Shown here: one piece after another, positions 1 to 7,354 of the stretch
Layout: each line of letters begins with the position of its first letter
How positions within the stretch are numbered: position 1 is the first letter of the stretch
Source: an uncultured Planctomycetota bacterium
Lineage (GTDB): Bacteria; Planctomycetota; SZUA-567; JAFGNG01
Reading direction: 5' to 3'
Length of the DNA: 10,204 nucleotides
NCBI GenBank assembly: GCA_947311175.1
Contig: CAMZKK010000129.1
Location: forward strand, 1 to 10,204
Notes under the pieces: generated by a model
The model's database searches: none
Seen by the model: the letters and a program-made list of their open reading frames with translations, nothing else
What the model was told of the DNA's origin: nothing
Translations under genes and position numbers: made by a program

Positions 1-28
1 GCTGACCAAGCCTGGTAATTAATAACTT

Positions 29-65
29 AAAAGCCTCCCAGGTAAAAATGGGGGGTTTTTTATTT
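29..65 (+). terminator. Intrinsic terminator of the gene upstream of prfA
   Basis: Bases 29-40 can pair with bases 49-60 as a continuous 12-pair stem (two G-T wobbles; a core of C residues at 34-39 against six G residues at 50-55). The loop is 8 nt, and the right arm continues into a run of T. This is a classic Rho-independent terminator. It must serve a plus-strand gene that ends at or before position 22. Two reading frames stop there (TAA at 16-18 and TAA at 20-22), and too little is visible to say which is real or what it encodes. rpmE often precedes prfA in bacteria, but nothing here confirms that. Confidence 0.85.
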
Positions 66-102
66 GGTAGATAGTAAAACTTTAATAAATATTGGAACTA
101 AA

Positions 103-1167
103 ATGCTTGATCAAAAATTACGCGAAAAATTAGTGGAAATGCTAGCTCGATATCAAGAGTTGGATAAAAAAATTGCCGATCCGGAAGTAATTGCCAACGA
201 CCCATCTTACACTGACTATCTTAGAGAACACGGCACCTTGGCAAAAGAATCAGCGCCATTTGTTTCTTTATTGAAATTGGAAAAAGAACAATCTGAAAAT
301 TCAGAAGCACTTGAAGACCCGGAATTAAAAGAACTTGCCTTTGAAGAAGAAAAAAGAATTTCTGCCGAGATAGAAGCACTCACCATTGAGATAACTGAAA
401 AACTTTCTCCTGAAAATAAAGATGACTCAAAAAATGTTATGCTTGAGATTAGAGCAGGAACTGGTGGCGATGAAGCCGCACTCTTTGCCGGTGATTTATT
501 GAGGATGTATCAACATTATGCCGACAAAAAAGAATGGAAGACAGAAATGGTTAGTGCTAGTCCATCCGAGTCTGGAGGTTTTAAGGAAGTAGTGCTTGGT
601 GTTCAAGGTGAAAATGTGTTTAAGGAATTAAAGTACGAAGGTGGAGGACACCGGGTTCAGCGAGTTCCGGAAACCGAATCTCAAGGCAGAGTTCATACCT
701 CCGCAGCAACGGTTGCGGTTCTTCCTGAAGCAGAAGAATATGAAGTGGATATTGATCCCAATGATTTAGATATTCAAATTTGTCGTTCAAGCGGACCTGG
801 TGGACAGTCGGTAAATACCACAGATAGTGCGGTTAGAATAATTCACAAACCAACCGGTATTATGGTGATGATGCAAGATGAAAAAAGTCAGCACAAAAAC
901 AAAGCTAAAGGAATGAGGGTTTTGCGTTCTCGAATTTATGAACATTATCAAGCACAAATAGATGCAGAAAGAGCAGACGCAAGAAAAACTCAAACAGGTA
1001 GCGGTGACCGTAGCCAGCGAATAAGAACCTACAATTTTCCGCAAAATAGACTAACTGATCATCGGCTCGGGAAAAACTTTTCTCTCGACCGAACAATTGC
1101 GGGCGGTCTTGACAAATTGATTAGTGAGCTTATTGTGTGGGGCAAACAGCAGGATTTGGCAAAATAA
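103..1167 (+). CDS. prfA: Peptide chain release factor 1 (RF1)
   Basis: This class I release factor reads UAA and UAG in the ribosomal A site and triggers hydrolysis of peptidyl-tRNA. The 354-residue length is normal for RF1. An N-terminal helical domain (about 1-110) is followed by the decoding and catalytic core. The stop-codon tripeptide P-E-T sits at 189-191, in the RF1 context HRVQRVPETESQGR; RF2 would have SPF. The catalytic GGQ is at 233-235 inside GPGGQSVN, and its Gln is the methylation target of PrmC. I chose ATG 103 because it gives the usual RF1 N-terminus. It has a GGA element about 6 nt upstream, and the longer TTG start at 64 lies in the tail of the preceding terminator. The TAA stop overlaps the prmC ATG by one base. 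No clear promoter is visible in 66-102. Confidence 0.97.
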   Translation: MLDQKLREKLVEMLARYQELDKKIADPEVIANDPSYTDYLREHGTLAKESAPFVSLLKLEKEQSENSEALEDPELKELAFEEEKRISAEIEALTIEITEKLSPENKDDSKNVMLEIRAGTGGDEAALFAGDLLRMYQHYADKKEWKTEMVSASPSESGGFKEVVLGVQGENVFKELKYEGGGHRVQRVPETESQGRVHTSAATVAVLPEAEEYEVDIDPNDLDIQICRSSGPGGQSVNTTDSAVRIIHKPTGIMVMMQDEKSQHKNKAKGMRVLRSRIYEHYQAQIDAERADARKTQTGSGDRSQRIRTYNFPQNRLTDHRLGKNFSLDRTIAGGLDKLISELIVWGKQQDLAK

Positions 1168-2045
1168 TGGGTGAATCCAAAAAACATATTAATTGGAAAA
1201 TTCTACCTTTACTGAAAACTACCTCTGATTTTTTTTCAAACAATAATATCCCTTCAGCAAGGCTTGATGCAGAGGTATTATTGGCACACGTCTTAGGGTG
1301 TGAAAGAATTCGGCTATATGCAAATTTTGAAAAAATATTAACAGAGACAGAGCTATCTAATTATAGAACCTTAGTAAAAAGAAGAGCTGGTTTAGAGCCG
1401 GTTGCATATTTAATTGGAGAAAAAGAGTTTTTTTCCAGAAAATTTAAGGTGGATAAAAATGTATTAATCCCTCGTCCTGAAACTGAAAATTTAGTTGGGG
1501 AGGCAATTAGCTTCATTCGAGAAAATTGGGAAAAGGATACTCCTCTCAAAATACTTGACCTTGGAACTGGCAGTGGATGCATTGCAACTATTATTGCCAC
1601 TAACCTCAAAAATGCAAAAATTATTGCTACCGACATATCGAAGGAAGCACTTGAAATAGCTGCTCTAAATTCCGCAACTAATGCTGTTGATGAACGAATA
1701 GAATTTAGATTAGGAAGTATTTTTGAACCGGTGAATGAAGAATTGTTTGATGTTATTATTTCGAATCCGCCATATATTTCAAAAGATGAAAAAGTAATGG
1801 TTGATGTAGCTGACTATGAGCCTAGTCATGCATTGTTTGCAGATGAAGATGGTTATTATTTTTATAAAGAGATTGCAGTAAATCTCAAAAAACACCTGAA
1901 AGAAAACGGTGCAGTTTTCTTTGAAGTCGGACACAACCAAGCAGAAAAGGTTATTGGCATTTTAAAAGCCAACGGCTTTACGAAATGCAAATCAATCAAA
2001 GATGATGCCGGCATTGAAAGAATTGTCTGGGCCTCATTACCGTAA
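1167..2045 (+). CDS. prmC: Release factor glutamine methyltransferase PrmC (HemK)
   Basis: This is an SAM-dependent N5-glutamine methyltransferase that modifies the Gln of the GGQ motif in release factors and so raises termination efficiency in the cytoplasm. The 292-residue length is typical. An N-terminal helical release-factor-binding domain (about 1-85) leads to IPRPETE at 101-107, the SAM-binding glycine loop DLGTGSG at 131-137, and the catalytic NPPY at 200-203, which holds the substrate glutamine. ATG 1167 forms TAATG with the prfA stop, so the two genes are translationally coupled, and the substrate and its modifying enzyme are made together. An in-frame GTG at 1137, inside prfA, would add 10 residues with no family support. 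The gene converges with the minus-strand region that follows. No terminator hairpin is evident after the stop. Confidence 0.96.
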   Translation: MGESKKHINWKILPLLKTTSDFFSNNNIPSARLDAEVLLAHVLGCERIRLYANFEKILTETELSNYRTLVKRRAGLEPVAYLIGEKEFFSRKFKVDKNVLIPRPETENLVGEAISFIRENWEKDTPLKILDLGTGSGCIATIIATNLKNAKIIATDISKEALEIAALNSATNAVDERIEFRLGSIFEPVNEELFDVIISNPPYISKDEKVMVDVADYEPSHALFADEDGYYFYKEIAVNLKKHLKENGAVFFEVGHNQAEKVIGILKANGFTKCKSIKDDAGIERIVWASLP

Positions 2046-2047
2046 CC

Positions 2048-2224
2048 TTAAACCGTTTCAACTGAAGGATTTATATTGTTACTAACAGTTTGTTTTCTGT
2101 CGGTTTCTTTATCTTTGTAAAGATTTTTATCAGCATCCATAATAATGTCGTCAAGAGAACTTCATTGTTTATAAGTTGCTATAATACTAATCGTCATTGG
2201 AATAATCTTGCCAGTATATTTAAT
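2048..2224 (-). pseudogene. Decayed C-terminal end of a GGDEF (diguanylate cyclase) gene
   Basis: Read on the minus strand from 2224 down to TAA at 2048-2050, this region encodes the characteristic tail of a GGDEF domain. The segment MTISIIATYKQ matches the family's V-T-x-S-I-G-x-A beta strand with the glycine missing. After an in-frame TGA (2162-2164) comes SSLDDIIMDADKNLYKDK, which matches the terminal helix with its AD-x-x-LY-x-AK pattern. The TGA falls where functional homologues often carry Gly, so a single GGA-to-TGA change would explain it. The rest of the domain, including the GGDEF loop, is gone: the next upstream codons are the TAA and TAG that end thiE, in the same frame. I infer that a former cyclase gene, convergent with prmC, was mostly deleted. 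Only about 57 codons remain, so the call rests on pattern matching. Confidence 0.7.
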
Positions 2225-2227
2225 TTA

Positions 2228-3277
2228 CTATTCTTCTAATTGCTTTTTAAACCATGCAGTTTCATTTGCAATATCCTTGGCATTAATTATTGCGGTACAG
2301 ATAGCTACGGTTTTTGCTCCGGCAGATATTACTTCGGAAATTGTTTGACGATTTATTGAGCCGATGGGAAAATATGGGATTTGAGAATTTTTAACAGCAT
2401 AGTTTACATATTCCAAGCCGACCGGAGCACGATGTTTTTTAGTATTGGTCTCAAATACCGGTCCTACCCCAACATAGTCTGCCCCGTCCATGATTGCGGC
2501 AGTAAGGATTTCAGGTGCAGAGGTGCTTTTCCCAATTATTTTATTTGGTCCTAAAATTTTACGGCAAAGAGATATCGGCAAATCTCCTTGTCCGGTATGA
2601 ATGCCATCGGCATCAATTAGAGCAGCGATATGCGGTCTGTCGTTCAAGAGAAATATTGCTCCGTAGTCTTTACATAATTTGTTTAATATTTCCGCTCTTT
2701 GGTAAAACTCTTTGTCTTCAATCTTCTTTTCTCGCATTTGGATAATATCTGCCCCACCGGCTAACGCCTCACGTACAACTATTTCTGATGAAGCGGAGGC
2801 TAGCTCTTCTGTTACCAAAACATAGAGCTTTGCAGAGCTGAGTTTTTTCTTGAGCCGATGATTGGTAAAAATTTCTTTTTCTACATCATAAACGGTGTAA
2901 CGTATTTGCTCAAAAGTTATCGAAGACGATTGGTCAGAAATCTTACTGTATTCTTCAATTGAGCGAATTGCCTCTTCTAAGCGCTTAATGGCTGCCTTTA
3001 CCACCTCCCGGGAGTTCATTCTGCTTCTTTCGGTATCAGTGCTTAATGAGGTGCCAACATCTCCTGCAGTATCTCTAAAATCAGACAATCCAACATTGCA
3101 TTTTTCTTCAAAGCCATTAATCGCTTTACAAAAATCATGACGAACATTCTTTATCTTTTGGGTGAGGGTGTCTGAATTTAATATAAAACGAGAGTATTCC
3201 TCAATAACCCTCAAGCCTTCTCTGGCTCGATTAGCATTGGCGTCAATTATTCTGAAATGAGAATTTATTATTTCCAT
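2228..3277 (-). CDS. thiE: ThiD2-ThiE fusion: HMP-phosphate kinase and thiamine-phosphate synthase
   Basis: This 349-residue protein has two domains. Residues 1-140 match the ThiD2 family, an alternative hydroxymethylpyrimidine-phosphate kinase, with signatures IIDANANRAREGLRVIEEYS (10-29), RDTAGDVGTS (68-77) and the R-x-x-E-A-x-R-S-x-E-E-Y helix (99-110). Residues 148-349 form the ThiE TIM barrel, which joins HMP-PP to thiazole phosphate to give thiamine phosphate. Its motifs are IIQMREK (178-184), LNDRP (211-215), GIHTGQGDLP (225-234), VGVGPVFETNTK (269-280) and PIGSIN (304-309). The usual S-T-H after the fourth strand is S-T-S here (251-253). ATG 3277 matches the family N-terminus and overlaps the end of the lipoprotein gene by 10 nt, so I reject the upstream in-frame start at 3346. 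It is the last gene of the ackA operon, and no other thiamine genes are visible. Confidence 0.93.
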   Translation of the reverse strand: MEIINSHFRIIDANANRAREGLRVIEEYSRFILNSDTLTQKIKNVRHDFCKAINGFEEKCNVGLSDFRDTAGDVGTSLSTDTERSRMNSREVVKAAIKRLEEAIRSIEEYSKISDQSSSITFEQIRYTVYDVEKEIFTNHRLKKKLSSAKLYVLVTEELASASSEIVVREALAGGADIIQMREKKIEDKEFYQRAEILNKLCKDYGAIFLLNDRPHIAALIDADGIHTGQGDLPISLCRKILGPNKIIGKSTSAPEILTAAIMDGADYVGVGPVFETNTKKHRAPVGLEYVNYAVKNSQIPYFPIGSINRQTISEVISAGAKTVAICTAIINAKDIANETAWFKKQLEE

Positions 3278-4245
3278 TCTGGAATGACTTCTTTGGTAGA
3301 TTGAGTGATGACATGAAGAATAGTGATGGTTGCACGAGCAGACCATTTTTCTTTAAAATGAAGAAAGATAACATTCCTGTTGTCTTTAGAATAAAGAGGA
3401 GATTTGCATTTGTATTCAGAGTAAAACAATCTCCTTTGTCCCTTGCCTGCTCTATCCGAAATGAAAATTGCAGCATCATCTGTGCCGGTATAAATTATGT
3501 TTTTATTGTCAGAAGATATTGCAGGATTGTTTCTACCTAAGAGACCAACTGATTTCAATTTTTTGGTATTGAAATTGTATTCATATATTCTATAGGGGAA
3601 TATCTTCTTGTTCCCCTTAAAGGACATTTTGATCATTTGCCCAAAAAGCATGTATTGATTATCAGAAGTTATTACTTGGGCGGTAGGATGCCAGGCAATG
3701 GCATCCATTATTTTTTCTTCCTGAAGAGTTTTCAGATTTATTTTAAAAAATTCTTGAATGAACGCATGTTTGTTTGAACGCTGAAAAACAATGCTATTCC
3801 CATCACGAGTAAATGTCGGATTGCGATCATAAATCTCATTAGAACTCTGATTCTTAGTAATCCTTTCCATCCTACTTCCATCAGGATTGCAGATAGCAAT
3901 TATTCCTCTGCCATCATTGCTGGTATCAATAACAAAAGCGATTTTTGTTTCATTGTTATTGTAAACAGGAGAAAGAAGATTGCTTCTTGTCGTTAAAATC
4001 TTTTTTACTCTCTTGCCGTCTATGTCCATTTGATAAATATTACTTTTTCCATTTTTGGTTCCGGCAAAAAGTACTGCTGTGCCATTATTGCAAATTGACG
4101 GTCTAGCACCGGCATAGATTCCATCTGGAGCTTGCTTTAAAGCAGTAGAACCACCGTCACCTTCCGGCTCACCACAAGATGATAAAATTAAGGATGTCAA
4201 ACTAATTGCAAAGAATACAATTAGTTTATCTAAAAACTTAGCCAT
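3268..4245 (-). CDS. Lipoprotein with TolB-like PD40 beta-propeller repeats
   Basis: This predicted secreted lipoprotein has 325 residues. Residues 1-23 form a signal peptide with a lipobox LSSC, giving acylation at Cys24; the next residues (GEPEGDGG) are acidic and flexible. The rest shows repeated PD40 (TolB-type WD40-like) blades with the x-P-x-[FY/I]-[ST]-x-[DN]-G-x-x-[IV]-x-F pattern, at about 47-77, 91-123, 141-159, 242-267 and 282-296. Such propellers usually bind proteins or sense the envelope; no enzymatic motif is visible. The family is TolB-like, but TolB itself is a soluble periplasmic protein and no tol/pal genes are present, so I do not call it tolB. The ATG overlaps the ackA stop by 8 nt (ATGGCTAAG), and the reading frame extends upstream only as a shadow of ackA. 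Its job between ackA and thiE is unknown. Confidence 0.8.
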   Translation of the reverse strand: MAKFLDKLIVFFAISLTSLILSSCGEPEGDGGSTALKQAPDGIYAGARPSICNNGTAVLFAGTKNGKSNIYQMDIDGKRVKKILTTRSNLLSPVYNNNETKIAFVIDTSNDGRGIIAICNPDGSRMERITKNQSSNEIYDRNPTFTRDGNSIVFQRSNKHAFIQEFFKINLKTLQEEKIMDAIAWHPTAQVITSDNQYMLFGQMIKMSFKGNKKIFPYRIYEYNFNTKKLKSVGLLGRNNPAISSDNKNIIYTGTDDAAIFISDRAGKGQRRLFYSEYKCKSPLYSKDNRNVIFLHFKEKWSARATITILHVITQSTKEVIPEWK

Positions 4246-5446
4246 CTTTTTTATCAGCCAAAATAAAAGTCTCTTCTGCGATGTATCCCTCTTCGTTTGT
4301 TGGAATAACAAAAATATGGCTTCTACTTTCTTCAGTTGCAATATCTCTTTCATCGCTTGATGGTGCGTTGTTTGCTTCTTCATTGATTTGAATTCCCAAA
4401 GCTCCAAGACCAGAAAGAATTTCCGTACGAATAAATGGATTGTTTTCACCAATGCCACCAGTAAAGACAATCGCATCAACCCTGCCAAGCACAGCCATAT
4501 ATGAACCGACATATTTTCTTATTTTATATGCATAAACATCTAAAGCCAATTGCGCCCGTGCTGAACCTTTTTCTGCTTCTGCAACAAGCTTGCGCATATC
4601 ATTTGATATTCCGCTAATACCAAGAAGTCCTGATTTTTTATTTAAAATATTGTTAACTTCTTCAATGGTTAGATTTTCATCTTTGCTCATTAAATAAAAC
4701 ACTATTGCAGGGTCGATGTCACCACTACGGGTTCCCATTGCTACCCCTTCAAGCGGAGTAAGTCCCATTGAGGTATCTATACTCTTTCCGCCTTTAACCG
4801 CAGTAATAGAGCAGCCGTTACCGAGATGACAGGTGATAACATTTGTCTTATCAAGAGATTTTTCCAGCATAGATGCCGCTCTCTTTGTTACATAATGATG
4901 ACTTGTGCCGTGAAAGCCATATCTGCGAACTTGATATTTTTCATAGTATTCATAAGGTAGGGCATACATATAAGCCTTTTCAGGAATTGATTGATGAAAA
5001 GCGGTGTCAAAAACTGCGACCTGAATTACTTCCGGGAGAACCTTGCTCGCCGCTTCTATTCCAATAAGGTTGGGTGGATTATGTAATGGCGCTAAATCAG
5101 AAAAATCTCGAATTGTTGCAATTACATTATCGTCTAAAATAACCGATCCGGAATATGCCTCGCCACCATGAACAACCCTATGACCAACCGCACCTATTTC
5201 AGAAATCTCGGAAATCACCCCTACTTTTTCATCCACAAGAGTGTCTAATATTAATGCCATCCCTTCGCTATGTCCTGAAATTTTTTGTTCAATGAGGTGT
5301 TTATTGCCAAGAGTTTTATGGGTAAGGGCAGATTCTTCGGTACCAATACATTCTAGAATGCCGGAAGCCATTACTTCATTTGCAGGCATTCTAAATAGTT
5401 GATACTTAATAGATGAGCTTCCACAATTAATCACCAAAACAATCAT
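4238..5446 (-). CDS. ackA: Acetate kinase
   Basis: This cytoplasmic enzyme interconverts acetyl phosphate plus ADP with acetate plus ATP, in acetate fermentation or acetate uptake. At 402 residues it is full length. The N-terminal signature is VINCGSSSIKY (5-15). The active-site residues of the ASKHA fold can be placed by motif: N7, R90 in GHRVVHGG, H122 in LHNPPN, D147 in VFDTAFH, H179 in FHGTSH, the phosphate loop HLGNG (207-211), R240 in MGTRSGD, GGIGENN (330-336) and TNEE (383-386). Nothing expected is missing. The start is fixed by a strong TGAGGAG ribosome binding site. It heads an operon with the lipoprotein and thiE, with overlapping stops and starts. Phosphotransacetylase (pta), its usual partner, is not in the window. 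Confidence 0.98.
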   Translation of the reverse strand: MIVLVINCGSSSIKYQLFRMPANEVMASGILECIGTEESALTHKTLGNKHLIEQKISGHSEGMALILDTLVDEKVGVISEISEIGAVGHRVVHGGEAYSGSVILDDNVIATIRDFSDLAPLHNPPNLIGIEAASKVLPEVIQVAVFDTAFHQSIPEKAYMYALPYEYYEKYQVRRYGFHGTSHHYVTKRAASMLEKSLDKTNVITCHLGNGCSITAVKGGKSIDTSMGLTPLEGVAMGTRSGDIDPAIVFYLMSKDENLTIEEVNNILNKKSGLLGISGISNDMRKLVAEAEKGSARAQLALDVYAYKIRKYVGSYMAVLGRVDAIVFTGGIGENNPFIRTEILSGLGALGIQINEEANNAPSSDERDIATEESRSHIFVIPTNEEGYIAEETFILADKKDG

Positions 5447-5453
5447 TATTTCT

Positions 5454-5460
5454 CTCCTCA
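5454..5460 (-). promoter_or_regulatory. Strong Shine-Dalgarno site of ackA
   Basis: On the minus strand the sequence TGAGGAG lies 7 nt upstream of the ackA ATG (5444-5446). It is the best ribosome binding site in the window and fixes the ackA start. The two downstream genes of this operon lack a comparable site and instead overlap the preceding stop codon, which suggests coupled translation. Confidence 0.85.
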
Positions 5461-5482
5461 GCTGTTTGTATAATAAAAATAT

Positions 5483-5511
5483 AGATTAATTCGTAGCTAT
5501 AATTTAGTCAA
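5483..5511 (-). promoter_or_regulatory. Predicted sigma-70-type promoter of the ackA operon
   Basis: On the minus strand a -35 box TTGACT (5506-5511) is followed by a 17-nt spacer and a -10 box TAATCT (5483-5488). The -35 matches the housekeeping consensus at five of six positions and the -10 at four of six, with ideal spacing. Transcription would start about 30 nt upstream of the ackA ATG, leaving room for its ribosome binding site. The call is by eye. Confidence 0.6.
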
Positions 5512-5592
5512 GGTAAATGCACCAATAAAAGCAATGAGTAAAAAAAACTTTTAAACGCTCCAACCTTATTATGTAAAATTAACTAAAAAAGT

Positions 5593-5620
5593 TTGTCATA
5601 TTGATTTTATTTGTTAATCT
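5593..5620 (+). promoter_or_regulatory. Possible sigma-70-type promoter of the sigma-54 activator gene
   Basis: A TTGTCA box (5593-5598), a 16-nt spacer and TAATCT (5615-5620) lie about 45 nt ahead of the activator ATG, within the divergent region shared with the ackA promoter. Both boxes are partial matches and the region is very AT-rich, so chance resemblance is possible. An 8-bp inverted repeat (5545-5552 with 5587-5594) reaches the -35 box and could be an operator, but the arms are simple A/T-rich tracts. Confidence 0.35.
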
Positions 5621-5663
5621 ATGCGAGGAAGTAAAATTATTTTTTGCTGAAAGCTGGAAAGTT

Positions 5664-7256
5664 ATGACCAAAAAACAAGATGTAATAATAACAACCCTCG
5701 GAATGGATGGAGCATGCTCGGCAGCATTGATGCTTCTAAAAAAAACAACGAGCGAACTTTCTATTACCACCACAAATCGATTTGCAAAGACCTTACGCGA
5801 TATTTTAGATTCTGAAAAGAAACCCAAAAATATTTATATTATGGGAGTTGGAGTTGAAGAAAATATTTTAGAAATAGAGGAATTATTATCAGAAATAAAA
5901 AAAAACAATACCGAGATTATTTGGTTTTGTGGACGAGGGTATCTTAATCGATATAAAGAAATTTTAAAAAAATACAGTATCCTTAAATTTAAAAGATTTG
6001 AAAGCAATACTGAAGCTGTCTTGGATTATTTAAAGCAAGACAAAATTGATATAGGCATTTCTGAGCATTTATGCTCTCTCGCTCTGGAATTTTTGATTGG
6101 CAACAATGATAAAATTGATACAGACAATCTCTTATGGCATAAATTAGTTAATAATGCCACTTCTGAATTCTTCAGATTTGGCAATGATGAACTGTATCCA
6201 ATAGCTATAAAAAAACTTGCCGGAATTTTGAAAATAACATCTGAGGAAAAAGAAAAACTCGCAAATATTAATCTTTCAGAAAGCAGCAAATTGCCAATTG
6301 GCAACAGCCCTCAGATGAAAGCGATTAGAAAAAAAATATCTAAGATTGCAATTCACGATGAGCCGGTATTAATTCTTGGGCCAAGCGGTGCAGGTAAAGA
6401 ATTACTCGCTCGCTCAGTTCATGAAGGAAGCAATCGTGCTTCTCGCCCTTTTATTCCAATAAATTGCGCAACTTTATCCCAAAGTGCCGACATGGCATAC
6501 GACAGGCTCTTTGGGCATATTGAAGGAGCATATACCGGAGCAAAAGGGGCAAATGAAGGCGCATTTGAAGTTGCAAATACAGGAACTTTATTTCTTGATG
6601 AAGTTGCAGAATTGCCAATCGAAGTGCAAACCAGCCTTTTGCGTGTTCTTGAAGATGGCTTTATAACACGCCTTGGCACAATGGAAACAATCAAGGTCAA
6701 TGTCAGGATAATTGCGGCAACCAATCAAGATATACCTATTTTAATTAAAAATAAAAAATTTCGATTAGACTTATTCTTTCGCCTAAATGTTTTAAGCCTA
6801 ACAGTTCCACCACTTAAAGAAAGAATTGAAGACATAAAATCAATTATCACAAATATTAGGCATGGACTAAGAAAAAAAGGATATAAATTAGAAATTAACG
6901 GTGCCGGATGGAATGAAATAAACAATTATGATTGGCCGGGGAATATTAGACAATTGCAAAATGTGTTAATTAGGGCTGCTTATTTAGAAGAACCGATAGA
7001 ACATATTATACAGGAAGAAATTAAACTTGGATTTTCAATCGAAGATACCAACAAACCACAGACTTCTGAAATCAATGTCCCTGAAAATATAAAAATATTT
7101 TTTCCAACAACAATTTCTGAAATTCATTCTGAAAAAGAAATTCGCAAAGCCTATGCGAAAAGAGTTCACCAACTGATGAATGGCAATTCATCGAAAACAG
7201 CAAAAATCTTAAAGGTGTCAAGAAACACCCTGCAAAAAAGGTTGAAATGCGATTGA
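5664..7256 (+). CDS. Sigma-54-dependent transcriptional activator with degenerate DHH-like N-terminal domain
   Basis: This is a bacterial enhancer-binding protein of 530 residues. The N-terminal part (about 6-190) is no receiver, PAS or GAF domain that I recognise. It opens with GMDGACSAALML (13-24), resembling motif I of DHH phosphoesterases, and later IYIMGVGVEE (57-66) and IIWFCG (85-90) sit where the family has a metal Asp and the DHH triplet, both absent here. The AAA+ core has Walker A GPSGAGKE (239-246), a GAYTGA variant of the sigma-54-contacting GAFTGA loop (288-293), Walker B TLFLDE (308-313), arginine fingers in FRLDLFFRLN (366-375) and sensor II WPGNIRQL (424-431). A FIS-type helix-turn-helix ends the protein (about 490-527). 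ATG 5664 follows a GGAAAG ribosome site; in-frame TTG 5601 lies inside the likely promoter. It is followed, on the same strand, by the polysaccharide-type cassette. Confidence 0.9.
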   Translation: MTKKQDVIITTLGMDGACSAALMLLKKTTSELSITTTNRFAKTLRDILDSEKKPKNIYIMGVGVEENILEIEELLSEIKKNNTEIIWFCGRGYLNRYKEILKKYSILKFKRFESNTEAVLDYLKQDKIDIGISEHLCSLALEFLIGNNDKIDTDNLLWHKLVNNATSEFFRFGNDELYPIAIKKLAGILKITSEEKEKLANINLSESSKLPIGNSPQMKAIRKKISKIAIHDEPVLILGPSGAGKELLARSVHEGSNRASRPFIPINCATLSQSADMAYDRLFGHIEGAYTGAKGANEGAFEVANTGTLFLDEVAELPIEVQTSLLRVLEDGFITRLGTMETIKVNVRIIAATNQDIPILIKNKKFRLDLFFRLNVLSLTVPPLKERIEDIKSIITNIRHGLRKKGYKLEINGAGWNEINNYDWPGNIRQLQNVLIRAAYLEEPIEHIIQEEIKLGFSIEDTNKPQTSEINVPENIKIFFPTTISEIHSEKEIRKAYAKRVHQLMNGNSSKTAKILKVSRNTLQKRLKCD

Positions 7257-7354
7257 CCACTCAAAAACATCCAAATCATCTTAGCATGCCCATTTTTTAG
7301 TATGGGATTAAATGTTAAAAGTAAATACTTGATTTGTTTTATTTTTTAAGTAAG

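Noticed and set aside
64..102. In-frame TTG start giving prfA 13 extra residues
   Set aside because: The TTG lies in the T-run of the upstream terminator, and ATG 103 gives the normal RF1 N-terminus with a GGA element ahead of it.
787..1044. Minus-strand frames inside prfA, including a His-rich run
   Set aside because: They are antisense shadows of a strongly conserved gene, and the His run comes from ATG-rich codons in prfA.
2108..2128. Hairpin-like ATCTTT/AAAGAT followed by T residues as a terminator for prmC
   Set aside because: The stem is 6 A/T-rich pairs with a 2-nt loop, and it lies within readable codons of the GGDEF remnant.
2162..2164. TGA recoded as Gly or Trp, which would restore the GGDEF tail
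   Set aside because: None of the intact genes contains an internal TGA, and the activator gene ends with TGA at the expected place after its helix-turn-helix, so the standard code applies.
2048..3277. GGDEF remnant read as an extension of thiE, because it lies in the same frame
   Set aside because: Two consecutive stops (TAG, TAA) and a third internal TGA separate and interrupt it. A shared frame happens by chance one time in three.
4246..4512. 89-residue N-terminal extension of the lipoprotein frame into ackA
   Set aside because: It is the out-of-frame shadow of ackA. The signal peptide and lipobox begin only at the ATG at 4245.
5621..5650. Nine-codon upstream ORF before the activator gene
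   Set aside because: It has no properly spaced ribosome site, no regulatory codon run and no attenuator-like hairpins. Such short frames are common by chance.
7289..7306. CCCAT/ATGGG inverted repeat after the activator gene as terminator or enhancer site
   Set aside because: The arms are only 5 bp around an 8-nt loop, with no T-run afterwards and no second copy nearby.
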